A stretch of 64,000 nucleotides of DNA from Streptomyces cyaneofuscatus (GCF_000718135.1 NZ_JOEM01000019.1:93057-157056); one strand, 5' to 3'. Counted from the stretch's first letter, positions 26,446 through 35,970 are shown. Program-made: numbers and translations. Notes: generated by a model not told the origin, from the letters alone.

Positions 26446-28028
26446 GGTCGGCCTCCGGCGTGCTCGTTCGGGGTACTGGGCAGGGACTGTCCGCCGTGCG
26501 GGGGCGATGCCGGTCCGGTCTCGCCGTCCGCGTCGACGGCCGCCCGGCCACGCAGCGTCCCGGACACCACACTGGCGATCGAGGCGCGCGCCGCCTCCGG
26601 CGTCCAGGGTTCGGCGGGCGCGGCACCGGGCTGCGGGTCGGGCGCCGAGTGCCGCGCGACGGTCGTGGCCTGGGTGGCGCCGCGCCGGCTGCGCCGCCGG
26701 GGCAGGCCTGCCGTCGTCGGGGCGGGTACGCCGGCCGGCTCGGGGGCGTCGTCGGGCACGCCTGCCGGGGGGACGGCAGGTCCGGCGTGCTCGGCCGGTT
26801 CGATCGCCGGGCGGCGGTGTGCGGCGGGCCTCGGCAGCGGGTCGGTCAGCAGCCGGAACGGTACGAACATCACCGCCCGCGTGCCGCCGTACGCCGAGGA
26901 CCCGCTCAGCTCGACGTTGAAGCCCAGCTCCCGGCTCCAGCGCCCGACGGACGCCAGGCCGAGCCGGGGCACCGCACCCAGGCGGGTCAGGTCCAGGTCG
27001 TCGCGGAGATGGCCGAGGGCCTGGTGCAGGACGTCCGGCGGCATCCCGAGCCCGGCGTCGTCGATCTCGATGACCGCACCGGAGCCCACCTCCCGCACAC
27101 TGACGACCACGGGGGAACTGGACGGTGAGAACACCGTGGCGTTCTCCAGCAGCTCGGCGATGGAGTGCATCAGCCCCTCCGCGGCCGGGGGCACCGCGTA
27201 CAGGGTCTGACCGCCGTGCACCTCGATCCGCCCGAACTCCACGATCCGGGACTGGGCGCCCCGTACGCAGTCGTAGAGCGAGACCGGCCGGGTCTCCCGA
27301 CGGGCGGGCCAGATTCCGCACATCACCAGAAGCGTCTGCGCCTTGCGGGTCATCTGGGAGGCCGCGTGGTCGGCCTTCATCACGTTCGCCATCAGGAGAG
27401 GGTCCTCGATGGAGCGCTCGACCTCGTCCAGGACCTGCTGCTGCACGGTCGCCATCACGTGCATGGTGCGCGCCACGGATTCGAAGGCGGCCTGCACCGA
27501 GTCGCGCAGGGCGCGCTCGCGGTGTACGGCCGTGTCCGAGCCGAGCGCCACGACGACCGAGTCCAGTGCCCGGGCGAACTCCTCACCGGTCTCCTCCGGC
27601 GGCGCCATCGGCCCCGGCACGCCGTCCAGTTGCTGTCCGGTGTGCAGTCGGTGGGCGATGGCCGGTACGCGTACGGCGGCCAGATGCGCCACTTCGGCGC
27701 CCCGGGCGGCGGCCACTTCGGCCTCCCGGACACGGTGGGCGCGTTCGGTGGAAAGCCGCCGCGTGAGGAGCAGTACGAGGGCGATCAGCAGGGCGACGGC
27801 CGCGGCACAGGCTGCCGCGAGGGCCTGGTGCCACTCGGCGTCCACGGTGACGGCGGCCCACCCGGCACCGGCGGCGGCCGGCAGGGAGACGGCCCATCCG
27901 GCGACGGCGGCGCTCGCACCGTGGTCGCGTCGTGGCTCCCTCGACCTCGACGGTCGGCTCACCGCGGCGGCCCCGACCGGACGACCCTGCGGATACCAGT
28001 ACCAGCCACGAGAAGCGAAACCTTTCAC
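26442..28028 (-). CDS. cvnA: CvnA, atypical membrane sensor kinase of the conservon
   Basis: Membrane protein of 528 residues with two N-terminal membrane segments, a coiled linker and an HATPase_c domain (N box HSIAELLENATVFSP, G1 DDAGLGMPP). There is no HisKA histidine box, as is usual for CvnA. The last 120 residues are Pro/Ala-rich and disordered. The start is uncertain: I use the GTG at 28028. An in-frame TTG at 28079 would add 17 residues and would place a rare TTA codon at position 5. No clear ribosome site is seen for either. Confidence 0.82.
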   Translation of the reverse strand: MKGFASRGWYWYPQGRPVGAAAVSRPSRSREPRRDHGASAAVAGWAVSLPAAAGAGWAAVTVDAEWHQALAAACAAAVALLIALVLLLTRRLSTERAHRVREAEVAAARGAEVAHLAAVRVPAIAHRLHTGQQLDGVPGPMAPPEETGEEFARALDSVVVALGSDTAVHRERALRDSVQAAFESVARTMHVMATVQQQVLDEVERSIEDPLLMANVMKADHAASQMTRKAQTLLVMCGIWPARRETRPVSLYDCVRGAQSRIVEFGRIEVHGGQTLYAVPPAAEGLMHSIAELLENATVFSPSSSPVVVSVREVGSGAVIEIDDAGLGMPPDVLHQALGHLRDDLDLTRLGAVPRLGLASVGRWSRELGFNVELSGSSAYGGTRAVMFVPFRLLTDPLPRPAAHRRPAIEPAEHAGPAVPPAGVPDDAPEPAGVPAPTTAGLPRRRSRRGATQATTVARHSAPDPQPGAAPAEPWTPEAARASIASVVSGTLRGRAAVDADGETGPASPPHGGQSLPSTPNEHAGGRP

Positions 28029-28394
28029 GACACGTCGAACCCGCGTTCGGGGTTGGGGAGCGTGTAAAGCGTAGGTCAACCAGTCTCATTTGTTGAGGTG
28101 TTGATCCCTTCCGGTCACAACTCGTCTCTGAGAATGGCGTGTTGACGCCTATGCCTCGTCCGTTCGGGGGTGCCATCGGTGGGGTGGCGTCAGCAGCACG
28201 GACTGTCCAACAGGGCCGGGTGGACCGACGTATGAGCCCTCGTCCCGAGGTGTCTGCCCTGCGTGGCGGCTGCGAATGGGCGGCCTTCCCACTGTGGAGG
28301 GGCTGTCCGACGGAACGGCACCCCCACGCCCCACCCATGAAGAAGTCCTGAACTTTCCTGCCAGACAGTCGGACCGCAACGCCATCATTGACCC
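28029..28394. other. 366-base region between cvnA and the HhH protein gene
   Basis: I see no gene. It should hold the promoter of the cvn operon (minus strand) and of the HhH gene. TTGACG-like words occur, but no convincing -35/-10 pair with correct spacing was found. Base composition is less GC-rich than in the flanking genes. Confidence 0.4.
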
Positions 28395-29003
28395 ATGCCC
28401 GCATCCAGTTCTGCCCAGCGGCTCGCCGACCACGTTCAGCACCTGCTTGGCAGCGGTCCGTTTCCTCAGCCCGGCGGATGGACTCACATGGGCGCTGTCA
28501 TCTGTGACGTCAGCTTCCAGCCCCGGTGCAACTACGAGGCGACTCTTCGACCGCGGCTCCGCCATCTGCAATCGAGCTGGCCTGATGCGAGAACGGTGAG
28601 TGGCTTCCAGCGCCGGCTCGCCACGGAAGACCTCGCCGTGGCCATGAAGTTCAAGCACGCGCAGAAGGTCGCGACGGCCCACGCCATCACCGGCCTCCTC
28701 GCTGCCCACGGGGTCGACACCCGCGAGGACCTCCACACGTGGCTCGGTCATCAGGTCAATCGCGCGGCTCTGCTCACGGTGAAGGGAGTGGGGCCGAAGA
28801 GCATCGACTACATCGGCAATCTCGTCGGCCGTTCACATGTCGCCGTTGACGTACATCTCCGTGCCTTCGCCGTGGATGCCGGTGTTCCGGACCTCCCCTA
28901 TGACAAGTTGCGCGCAGCGTACGAGGAAGCCGCCGCGCTCCTCGGACACGACAAGGGCGGACTGGAGCATGCCGTTTGGCGGCATGGGTCGAAGGCCGCG
29001 TAG
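28395..29003 (+). CDS. Helix-hairpin-helix (HhH-GPD-like) DNA glycosylase-type protein
   Basis: Protein of 202 residues. The hairpin LLTVKGVGPKSIDYIGNLVG (about 126-145) is followed by VAVDVHLRAF with Asp152, the spacing and context of the catalytic Asp in endonuclease III/HhH-GPD enzymes. There is no C-terminal 4Fe-4S cluster. The N-terminal half is helical and divergent. It may be a DNA base-excision protein, but could be a non-catalytic DNA-binding relative. The start is uncertain, since no ribosome site precedes the ATG at 28395 (possible leaderless message). It stands alone between the conservon and the sugar operon. Confidence 0.6.
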   Translation: MPASSSAQRLADHVQHLLGSGPFPQPGGWTHMGAVICDVSFQPRCNYEATLRPRLRHLQSSWPDARTVSGFQRRLATEDLAVAMKFKHAQKVATAHAITGLLAAHGVDTREDLHTWLGHQVNRAALLTVKGVGPKSIDYIGNLVGRSHVAVDVHLRAFAVDAGVPDLPYDKLRAAYEEAAALLGHDKGGLEHAVWRHGSKAA

Positions 29004-29163
29004 CCACCCGGCAGGCCTGGCCGTTGTAGGTGCGAGTTGCAGCCGGCTGATGTGCTTGTGGTGAGGCGCGGCTGCGTTCGTGGACCTTGTTTCCGGTCTT
29101 CTTCCTTCATCAGTCGGCGGAGATCCTGCGGCGGCGCGGCGTGGCGTGGCTCGAACTCGGTGC

Positions 29164-30186
29164 TCAGCTCTCCGGCGGTGGTGGTGCCGTGCTCTTGCGT
29201 ACGACCAGGGTCGTGGCGAGTTCCAGCCGCGTGGACACCGGTTCCTGGGCCCGTAGCCGCATCAGCATCTGTGCGGCCTCCTCCGCCATCTGGCGCAGTG
29301 GCTGGTGGACCGTGGTCAGGGCCGGGCTGGCCCAGCGGGCGATGGAGACGTCGTCGTAGCCGACCACCGAGAGGTCGTGGGGGACGCGCAGGCCCTGCAC
29401 ACGGGCGGCTTCCAGGACGCCCAGTGCCTGGAGGTCGCTGCCCGCGAAGATCGCGGTGGGCCGGTTGGGGCGGGAGAGCATCTCGGTGGCGCGGTCGTAT
29501 CCGCCCTCCACGTGGAAGTCGCCGAACAGGATGAGGCCGGGGTCCACCTCCAGCCCCGCCATGGTCATCGCGGACCGGTAGCCGTCGAGCCGGGCGCGGG
29601 AGCAGAGCATGTCCTCGGGGCCGGTGATGACCCCGATGCGCCGGTGGCCGCACTCGATGAGATGGCGGGTGGCGGCCAGTCCGCCGTTCCAGTTGGCCGA
29701 GCCGACCGAGGGTACGTCGGGGTCGGGGTCGCCCGCCGGGTCGATGATGACGAAGGGGATAGAGCGCGCCCTGAGCTGCTGCTTCACCTCGCCGGGCAGG
29801 GTGGAGAAGACTAGGACGACACCGAGCGGCCGTCGCTGGAGCATCGCCTCCATCCAGTCGGGGCCGGGCGCGTGGCGGGTTCCGCTTTCGGTGAGGACGA
29901 CCCCGGCGCCGTGGGCCTTGGCGACGTTCTCCACCCCCCGGATCAGCTCCATCGCCCAGATGCTCTCCAGCTCGTGGAACACGATCTCGATGAGCGGCGC
30001 CTCGCCGGCCGACCGTGTGGTGCGCCGGTAGGCGTGGGCCTCCAGCAGGCGCTCCACCTTGAGGCGCGTGGGGGTCGCCACGTCCTGTCGTCCGTTGAGG
30101 ACCTTCGAAACTGTCGAAATGGAGACGCCGGCCCGCTCGGCCACCTGAGCCAGGGTGATACGGCCCATCTTCTCGTCATCGCGCAT
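29164..30186 (-). CDS. LacI-family transcription regulator (BxlR-like)
   Basis: Sugar-responsive repressor. The N-terminal helix-turn-helix is ITLAQVAERAGVSISTVSKVLNG (about 8-30), followed by a periplasmic-binding-protein-like sensor domain (about 65-335) with VVGYDDVSIARWASPALTTVHQP. I used the ATG at 30186; an ATG at 30168 (MGRITLAQ) is equally possible. It is divergent from the ABC/GH3 operon, and operator-like dyads lie in the shared gap. The layout matches bxlR-bxlEFGA of xylan-using Streptomyces, so it likely represses this operon. Confidence 0.88.
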   Translation of the reverse strand: MRDDEKMGRITLAQVAERAGVSISTVSKVLNGRQDVATPTRLKVERLLEAHAYRRTTRSAGEAPLIEIVFHELESIWAMELIRGVENVAKAHGAGVVLTESGTRHAPGPDWMEAMLQRRPLGVVLVFSTLPGEVKQQLRARSIPFVIIDPAGDPDPDVPSVGSANWNGGLAATRHLIECGHRRIGVITGPEDMLCSRARLDGYRSAMTMAGLEVDPGLILFGDFHVEGGYDRATEMLSRPNRPTAIFAGSDLQALGVLEAARVQGLRVPHDLSVVGYDDVSIARWASPALTTVHQPLRQMAEEAAQMLMRLRAQEPVSTRLELATTLVVRKSTAPPPPES

Positions 30187-30255
30187 GGCGAGGAGCATAA
30201 AGCACGAGGCAGCCGGCGCCTAGGCGTAACGCTTTGGTAACGCGGTGACCGAGGG

Positions 30256-30284
30256 TTGACCCTCTGGAGGGGGAGTTCTAGCGT
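30256..30284 (+). promoter_or_regulatory. Likely sigma70-type promoter of the ABC/GH3 operon
   Basis: TTGACC (30256-30261) and TAGCGT (30279-30284) are separated by a 17-base spacer and lie 55 bases before the start of the binding-protein gene. Both hexamers fit Streptomyces housekeeping promoters. Confidence 0.55.
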
Positions 30285-30297
30285 CCCGACTCAACAA

Positions 30298-30326
30298 GTT
30301 TCGGTAGTCGCGCCGAAAAAGTTTCG
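30298..30326 (+). promoter_or_regulatory. Operator-like dyads for the LacI regulator
   Basis: Two overlapping dyads lie just downstream of the promoter: TTTCGG (30299-30304) with CCGAAA (30313-30318), and CGAAA-AAG-TTTCG (30314-30326). Repressor binding here would block transcription. The CGAAA/TTTCG half-sites resemble those reported for BxlR-type regulators. Confidence 0.5.
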
Positions 30327-30338
30327 AAGGGTGAGTCG

Positions 30339-31640
30339 ATGAAGCAACGCGCACGGTTCTCGCGAACCGCTGTCGTCGGTGGTGCCGCGCTGGCCCTGGT
30401 GCTGTCCCTGTCCGGATGCGGGGGAGGCTCCGATGCGGCCGACGGCGACACCATCCACGTCCTGGTCTACGGGGACGCGGCGAACAAGGTGGAGAAGGAG
30501 CTCGTCGCCACCTTCAACAAGACGTCGAAGGTGAAGGCCGTCCTGGACACGATCCCGGGCGCCGACTACCAGGCCAAGCTGCAGACGATCATCAACAGCA
30601 AGCAGGCGCCGGACGTCTTCTTCAACTGGGGCGGCGGCAGCATCAAGCCGTTCGTCGACGCCGGCCTGCTGCTCCCGCTGGACCCCTTCATCGACAAGGA
30701 CCCGGACCTCAAGGCGAAGTTCCTGCCGTCCGTGTTCAACAGTGCGGTGGTCGACGGCACGTCCTACGGGGTACCCATGCGCGGCACACAGCCCGTACTG
30801 CTGTTCAACAACGGCAAGGTCCTCAAGAAGGCGGGCGTCGAACCCCCGAAGACCTGGGACGACCTGCTGGCGGCGGTCAAGGCGCTGAAGGTCGACGGCG
30901 TCACCCCGATCGCGCTGGGCGGCGGCGACCGGTGGCCGACGCTGATGTGGTTCGAGTACCTGTACGACCGCATCGCCGGGCCCGAGCTGTTCCAGAAGGC
31001 CCTGGACGGCGACAAGGACGCCTGGGCGAGCCAGGACAGCCGCAAGGCACTGGGCAAGATCAGGGAACTGGTGGACGCCGGGGCCTTCGGCACCAACTAC
31101 GACTCGGTGAAGTTCACCGACCAGGGTTCCCCCACGCTCCTGGCCACCGGCAGGGCCGGCTTCGAGCTGATGGGTTCGTGGGCGTACTCGACGCAGCAGG
31201 ACGCGCACCCCGAGTTCGCGAAGAGCGACCTCGGGTACAGCGCGTTCCCCTCCGTCGAAGGCGGCAGGGGCGACCAGGCGAACGTCGTCGGCAACACCAA
31301 CAACTTCTACTCCGTGCTGAAGAAGACGAAGCACCCGCAGGCCGTCGCCGCGTTCCTGAAGCTCATGTACTCGGACCAGTTCGTCAAGGCGCAGCTCTCC
31401 ATCGGCAACCTGCCGACCACGACGAACACCGAAGGCCTCCTGGACACCGCCGCCAGCCCCGAGTTCGCGAAGTTCCAGTACGACATGGTCAAGGCGGCCC
31501 CGGCCTTCCAGCTCTCCTGGGACCAGGCGTATCCGCAGGCGGCGGCCACCGCGATGTACCAGTCCCTCCAGCAGTTCTTCAACGGCTCGATGGACGAGGA
31601 CGCCTTCATCAAGGCCATGCAGGCGCTGCCGACCTCGTGA
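30339..31640 (+). CDS. Sugar ABC transporter binding lipoprotein (BxlE-like)
   Basis: Extracellular solute-binding protein of the family-1 sugar type, 433 residues. It has a lipoprotein signal: Arg/Lys-rich N-terminus, a hydrophobic helix, and the lipobox LSGC with the acylated Cys27, followed by a GGGS linker. The mature part contains the typical FNWGGGS, YGVPMRGTQPVLLFNN and WAYSTQ segments. It is the first gene of the operon, which also encodes two permeases and a GH3 enzyme. No ATPase gene is present, so it should use a shared MsiK-type ATPase elsewhere. Substrate is inferred to be xylo-oligosaccharide or another beta-linked oligosaccharide. Confidence 0.9.
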   Translation: MKQRARFSRTAVVGGAALALVLSLSGCGGGSDAADGDTIHVLVYGDAANKVEKELVATFNKTSKVKAVLDTIPGADYQAKLQTIINSKQAPDVFFNWGGGSIKPFVDAGLLLPLDPFIDKDPDLKAKFLPSVFNSAVVDGTSYGVPMRGTQPVLLFNNGKVLKKAGVEPPKTWDDLLAAVKALKVDGVTPIALGGGDRWPTLMWFEYLYDRIAGPELFQKALDGDKDAWASQDSRKALGKIRELVDAGAFGTNYDSVKFTDQGSPTLLATGRAGFELMGSWAYSTQQDAHPEFAKSDLGYSAFPSVEGGRGDQANVVGNTNNFYSVLKKTKHPQAVAAFLKLMYSDQFVKAQLSIGNLPTTTNTEGLLDTAASPEFAKFQYDMVKAAPAFQLSWDQAYPQAAATAMYQSLQQFFNGSMDEDAFIKAMQALPTS

Positions 31641-31678
31641 ACGCACTGAAAGGGAAATCCGGACTCGGAACACCTGAC

Positions 31679-32623
31679 ATGACCCGGAACGCACCACCCC
31701 CGGCGGACAGCGGGGCGGTCAGGAGCGCCGGCTCGTCCGGCAGCGGATCCAGCGGAGCGGGCCGCCCGGGATTCCTCTGGGCGGTCCCCGCCGCCGTCTT
31801 CTTCGGCCTCTTCGCCATCGTCCCGCTCATCATGGTCGCCGTCCTCTCCTTCGCCAGCTGGGACGGTCTGAGCGACCCGGAATTCACCGGGCTCGACAAC
31901 TGGAGGACACTCCTCGACGACCCCGTCATGATCAAGAGCCTCTGGCTGAGCGTCCTGCTCACCGTGCTCGGGGTCGCCGTCCAGACCCCGCTGAGCATCC
32001 TGCTCGGGGTCTGGGCGGCGGGGCACCAGCGCAACCGGGCCGTCCTGTCCGCCATCTACTTCGTCCCGCTGCTGCTGTCCATCGCGGCCGTGTCCGTGCT
32101 GTGGCGCGCCGTCCTCGACCCCAACCTCGGTGTCCCCGCGCACGCCACCTGGCTGTTCGGCGACGGCAACCTGTTCGGGACGCAGGCCACGGCGATCGGC
32201 GTCCTGGTCTTCGTCAGCACCTGGCAGTTCACCCCCCTGCACACGCTGATCTACCAGGGCGCGGCGCGCGCGGTGCCACCGGTCCTCTACCAGGCGGCGC
32301 AGATCGACGGCGCGGGCAGGGTGCGGCAGTTCTTCCACATCACGCTGCCGCAGCTCCGTAACTCGATCATCACCTCGGTGATCCTCATGGTGGTCGGCGG
32401 CCTCACGACCTTCGACACCGTGCTCATCCTGACCCAGGGCGGACCGGGAAGCGACACCACCATCAGCGCGTACTACATGTACCAGAAGGCGTTCAAGAGC
32501 TTCGACTACGGAGCGGCCTCCGCCATCGCCCTCCTCCTGGTCCTCGTCTCCACGGTCATCTCGCTGATCGTGGTGCGGCTCTCGGGCTACGACAAGATGC
32601 GCAGCACCATGGAGGGACTGTGA
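31679..32623 (+). CDS. Sugar ABC transporter permease (MalF/BxlF-like)
   Basis: Inner-membrane permease of 314 residues with six membrane segments and the EAA-loop-like sequence YQAAQIDGAGRVRQFFHITLPQL that contacts the ATPase. The N-terminal 30 residues are Gly/Ser-rich. I chose the ATG at 31679; an in-frame GTG at 31637 overlapping the previous stop would add 14 residues. The stop overlaps the next permease start (GTGA). Confidence 0.88.
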   Translation: MTRNAPPPADSGAVRSAGSSGSGSSGAGRPGFLWAVPAAVFFGLFAIVPLIMVAVLSFASWDGLSDPEFTGLDNWRTLLDDPVMIKSLWLSVLLTVLGVAVQTPLSILLGVWAAGHQRNRAVLSAIYFVPLLLSIAAVSVLWRAVLDPNLGVPAHATWLFGDGNLFGTQATAIGVLVFVSTWQFTPLHTLIYQGAARAVPPVLYQAAQIDGAGRVRQFFHITLPQLRNSIITSVILMVVGGLTTFDTVLILTQGGPGSDTTISAYYMYQKAFKSFDYGAASAIALLLVLVSTVISLIVVRLSGYDKMRSTMEGL

Positions 32624-33441
32624 GGAAGAGCCGTCCCAACCACCTCGCCGGTTTCGGCTCGCTGGTCTGGCTCCTCGTGGTGGGGCTGCCGCTGTACGTG
32701 ATGCTCGTCGCCACGTTCCAGTCGCGCCCCGACTACGCGGCGAACGGCCCGCTGGCCTTCCCCGAACACTTCACGCTCGACAACTACGTCAACGACCTCA
32801 ACAGCGGCTTCGCGCAGTACTTCCTCAACACGGTCATCGTCACCGTGTGCGTGGTCGGCATCGTCGTGCTGCTCGTCCCGCCGCTGGCGTACACCATCGT
32901 CAGGAGCCGGGGCCGCGCCACCACCACGGTCTTCCGGCTGTTCCTCCTGGGACTGGCGATCCCCTCGCAGGCGGTCATCGTGCCGATGTTCTTCGTCATC
33001 AGCGAGGCCGGTCTCTACGACAACCTCATCGGCGTCATCCTGCCGACGGCGGCCTTCGCCATGCCGGTGTGCGCCCTGATCCTGACGGGCGTGATGCGTG
33101 ACATCACCCCCGATCTGTACGAGGCGATGACGGTGGACGGTGCATCGCCCCGGAGGGTCTTCTTCCAGCTGGTGCTGCCGCTCTCCAGGAGCGGGGTCTC
33201 GACGATCGTCGTCTTCTCCGCGCTCCAGGCGTGGAACGGCTTCCTCTTCCCCCTCGTCCTGACGCAGTCGGTGGAGACCAAGGTGATCACCCTGGGGCTC
33301 TACGACTTCCAGACGGAACGCGGAGTCGACACTCCCGGCCTGCTCGCCGCGGTCGTCCTGTCCATGCTCCCCATCCTGATCGTCTACCTGTTCGCACGCC
33401 GGGCCCTGGTCCAGGGGCTCATGGGGGTGGGAGGAAAATGA
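32620..33441 (+). CDS. Sugar ABC transporter permease (MalG/BxlG-like)
   Basis: Second inner-membrane permease, 273 residues, six membrane segments. The EAA loop is YEAMTVDGASPRRVFFQLVLPL. The GTG start overlaps the previous gene by 4 bases, and its own stop overlaps the GH3 gene start by 4 bases (ATGA), so all parts are translationally coupled. Confidence 0.9.
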   Translation: MRKSRPNHLAGFGSLVWLLVVGLPLYVMLVATFQSRPDYAANGPLAFPEHFTLDNYVNDLNSGFAQYFLNTVIVTVCVVGIVVLLVPPLAYTIVRSRGRATTTVFRLFLLGLAIPSQAVIVPMFFVISEAGLYDNLIGVILPTAAFAMPVCALILTGVMRDITPDLYEAMTVDGASPRRVFFQLVLPLSRSGVSTIVVFSALQAWNGFLFPLVLTQSVETKVITLGLYDFQTERGVDTPGLLAAVVLSMLPILIVYLFARRALVQGLMGVGGK

Positions 33442-35948
33442 CCGCCAACACCGACCGAGTGACCACCGGCATCGAGAAGGTGACCACGGGCATCGAGAAG
33501 GTGACCGCCGGCGTGCGGACATCCGCCGTGGCCACCGACCTACGCACCGGGCCCTGGCGCGATCCCACCCTCGCTCCCGAGGCCAGGGCCGACGCCCTGA
33601 TCGCCGCCATGACCCTCCAGGAGAAGGTCTCCCAGCTCTTCGGCGTCTGGGTGGGCGCCTCCGACGACGGCGCCGAAGTCGCCCCGTTCCAGCACGACAT
33701 GGAGGAGGCCGTCGCCCTCGACGACCTTCTTCCGTACGGCCTCGGCCAGCTGACCCGCCCGTTCGGAACGGCCCCGGTCGACCCGGCCGTGGGGGCCCTC
33801 TCGCTGGCGCGCACCCAGGAGCGCATCGCCGGGGCGAACCGCTTCGGCATACCGGCGCTCGCCCATGAGGAATGCCTTGCGGGCTTCGCCGCCTGGGGCG
33901 CGACCGCCTACCCGGTGCCGCTGTCCTGGGGCGCCACCTTCCACCCGGAGCTGGTCCGGGAGATGGCCGCAGCGATCGGCCGCGACATGCGGTCCGTCGG
34001 CGTGCACCAGGGGCTCGCCCCCGTACTCGACGTCGTACGCGACGCACGCTGGGGCCGCGTCGAGGAGACCATCGGCGAGGACCCGTACCTGGTAGGGACG
34101 GTTGCCACCGCCTATGTGCGGGGCCTGGAGTCGGCCGGGATCGTCGCCACGCTCAAGCACTTCGCCGGCTACTCCGCCTCACGGGCCGGCCGCAACCTCG
34201 CACCCGTCGGCATGGGCGCGCGGGAGCGGGCCGATGTCATCCTGACCCCGTTCGAGATGGCCGTACGCGAGAGCGGCGTACGGTCGGTCATGCACGCCTA
34301 CACCGACACCGACGGAATCCCCTCCGCGGCCGACGGGTCGCTGCTGACCGGCCTGCTCCGCGACACCTGGGGCTTCGAGGGGACCGTCGTCGCGGACTAC
34401 TTCGGCATCGCGTTCCTGAAGACGCTGCACGGCGTGGCGGGGACCTTCGGGGAAGCGGCCGGCGCCGCACTGGGCGCGGGAGTGGACGTGGAACTGCCGA
34501 CCGTCAAGACCTTCGGCGGCCCGCTCACCGACGCGATCGCCGAGGGCCTCGTCCCCGAGGCGCTGGTGGACCGTGCGGTACGCCGAGTGCTGGTCCAGAA
34601 AGCCCAGTTGGGGCTGCTGGACGAGGACTGGGGGCCGGTGCCGCCGGCGCTCGCCGGAGCCACAGGCGTGGACGGCCCTGTGGGAGGGGGCGGCTCCTCC
34701 GGCGGGAACCCGGAGGGGCTGCGCGGGACCGTCCGTTTCGACACCGACGAGAACCGCGCACTCGCCCGCCGCGTCGCCGAACAGGCCGTCGTCCTCCTGC
34801 GCAACGACGGCACCCTGCCCCTGCCGGCGGACGCGCCCGCCGGAGCCCCGGCCCGTATCGCCCTCATCGGGCCCAACGCCGACACCCCGACGGCCGTGCT
34901 CGGCTGCTACGCCTTTCCCGTCCACGTCGGCGGTCAGCACCCCGAGGCCCCGCTCGGCATCGAACTGCCCACCCTGTACGAGGCATGCGCGGCCGAGTTC
35001 CCCCACAGCGAGATCGTCACCGCGCGGGGTGCGGACATCGACGGCCCGGACAGCGGCGGCTTCGCCGGGGCCGTCGAACTGGCCAGGGGCGCCGACCTCG
35101 TGATCGTCGCACTCGGCGACCGGGCCGGTCTCTTCGGGCGCGGTACGAGCGGGGAGGGCTGCGACGCGGAGGACCTGGCGCTCCCCGGGGTCCAGCAGCA
35201 GCTGCTCGACGCCCTCCTCGACGCGGGCACCCCCGTCGTCGTCGTCCTGCTCGCCGGACGCCCCTACGCCCTCGGCCGTGCGGTGGACGAGGCGGCCGCG
35301 GTGGTGCAGTCGTTCTTCCCCGGCGAAGAAGGAACGAGGGCCATCGCCTCGGTGCTCAGCGGCCGTACGGCACCCTCCGGCCGGCTGCCCGTCAGCGTGC
35401 CGCGCCACCCGGGCTCCCAGCCCTCCACCTACCTGGCGGCGCGGCTGGGCCACTCCAGCGAGGTGTCCAGTGTCGATCCGACCCCGGCGTTCGGGTTCGG
35501 CCACGGCCTGACGTACACCGCCTTCGTGTGGAGCGGCCTCATCGTGGAGTGCGGACGAGCTTCTACGGAAGGGGAGTTCACGCTCTCCTGCACCGTCCGC
35601 AACACCGGTGCGCGGCCGGGGACCGAAGTGGTCCAGGTGTATCTGCACGACCCCGTCGCCTCCGTGGTCCAGCCGGTGCAGCGCCTCATCGGGTACGTAC
35701 GCCTCGACCTGGATCCCGGTCGGATGGCCAGGGTACGGCTGACGGTCCCGGCGGACCTCACGTCCTTCACGGGCCGCGAGGGCCACCGGATCGTCGAGCC
35801 GGGCGATCTCGAACTGCGGCTGAGCGCGTCGAGCACCGACCCGCGCCTCACGGCCCGGGTCACGCTGACGGGACCGGTACGGACGGTCGACCACACCCGT
35901 CGGCTGCACATGGGCGTCGCGACGGAGATCCTCACGGACGCGCCGTAG
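33438..35948 (+). CDS. Glycoside hydrolase family 3 enzyme, probably beta-xylosidase (BxlA-like)
   Basis: Cytoplasmic GH3 beta-glycosidase, 836 residues, no signal peptide. The catalytic nucleophile is Asp320 in GTVVADYFGI; the ADYFxI form, rather than SDWGA, is common in GH3 beta-xylosidases. KHFAGYSASRAGRNLAPVG lies in the substrate-binding (alpha/beta)8 domain. An alpha/beta sandwich (about 430-660, ALIGPNADT, GEEGTRAIASVL) and a C-terminal fibronectin-III-like domain (about 690-800) follow. The first 22 residues are three near-identical TGIEKV repeats that look unlike the fold, so the true start might be downstream. It would hydrolyse imported oligosaccharides. Confidence 0.88.
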   Translation: MTANTDRVTTGIEKVTTGIEKVTAGVRTSAVATDLRTGPWRDPTLAPEARADALIAAMTLQEKVSQLFGVWVGASDDGAEVAPFQHDMEEAVALDDLLPYGLGQLTRPFGTAPVDPAVGALSLARTQERIAGANRFGIPALAHEECLAGFAAWGATAYPVPLSWGATFHPELVREMAAAIGRDMRSVGVHQGLAPVLDVVRDARWGRVEETIGEDPYLVGTVATAYVRGLESAGIVATLKHFAGYSASRAGRNLAPVGMGARERADVILTPFEMAVRESGVRSVMHAYTDTDGIPSAADGSLLTGLLRDTWGFEGTVVADYFGIAFLKTLHGVAGTFGEAAGAALGAGVDVELPTVKTFGGPLTDAIAEGLVPEALVDRAVRRVLVQKAQLGLLDEDWGPVPPALAGATGVDGPVGGGGSSGGNPEGLRGTVRFDTDENRALARRVAEQAVVLLRNDGTLPLPADAPAGAPARIALIGPNADTPTAVLGCYAFPVHVGGQHPEAPLGIELPTLYEACAAEFPHSEIVTARGADIDGPDSGGFAGAVELARGADLVIVALGDRAGLFGRGTSGEGCDAEDLALPGVQQQLLDALLDAGTPVVVVLLAGRPYALGRAVDEAAAVVQSFFPGEEGTRAIASVLSGRTAPSGRLPVSVPRHPGSQPSTYLAARLGHSSEVSSVDPTPAFGFGHGLTYTAFVWSGLIVECGRASTEGEFTLSCTVRNTGARPGTEVVQVYLHDPVASVVQPVQRLIGYVRLDLDPGRMARVRLTVPADLTSFTGREGHRIVEPGDLELRLSASSTDPRLTARVTLTGPVRTVDHTRRLHMGVATEILTDAP

Positions 35949-35970
35949 CCCGGCGCATACCGGCCGGAAG

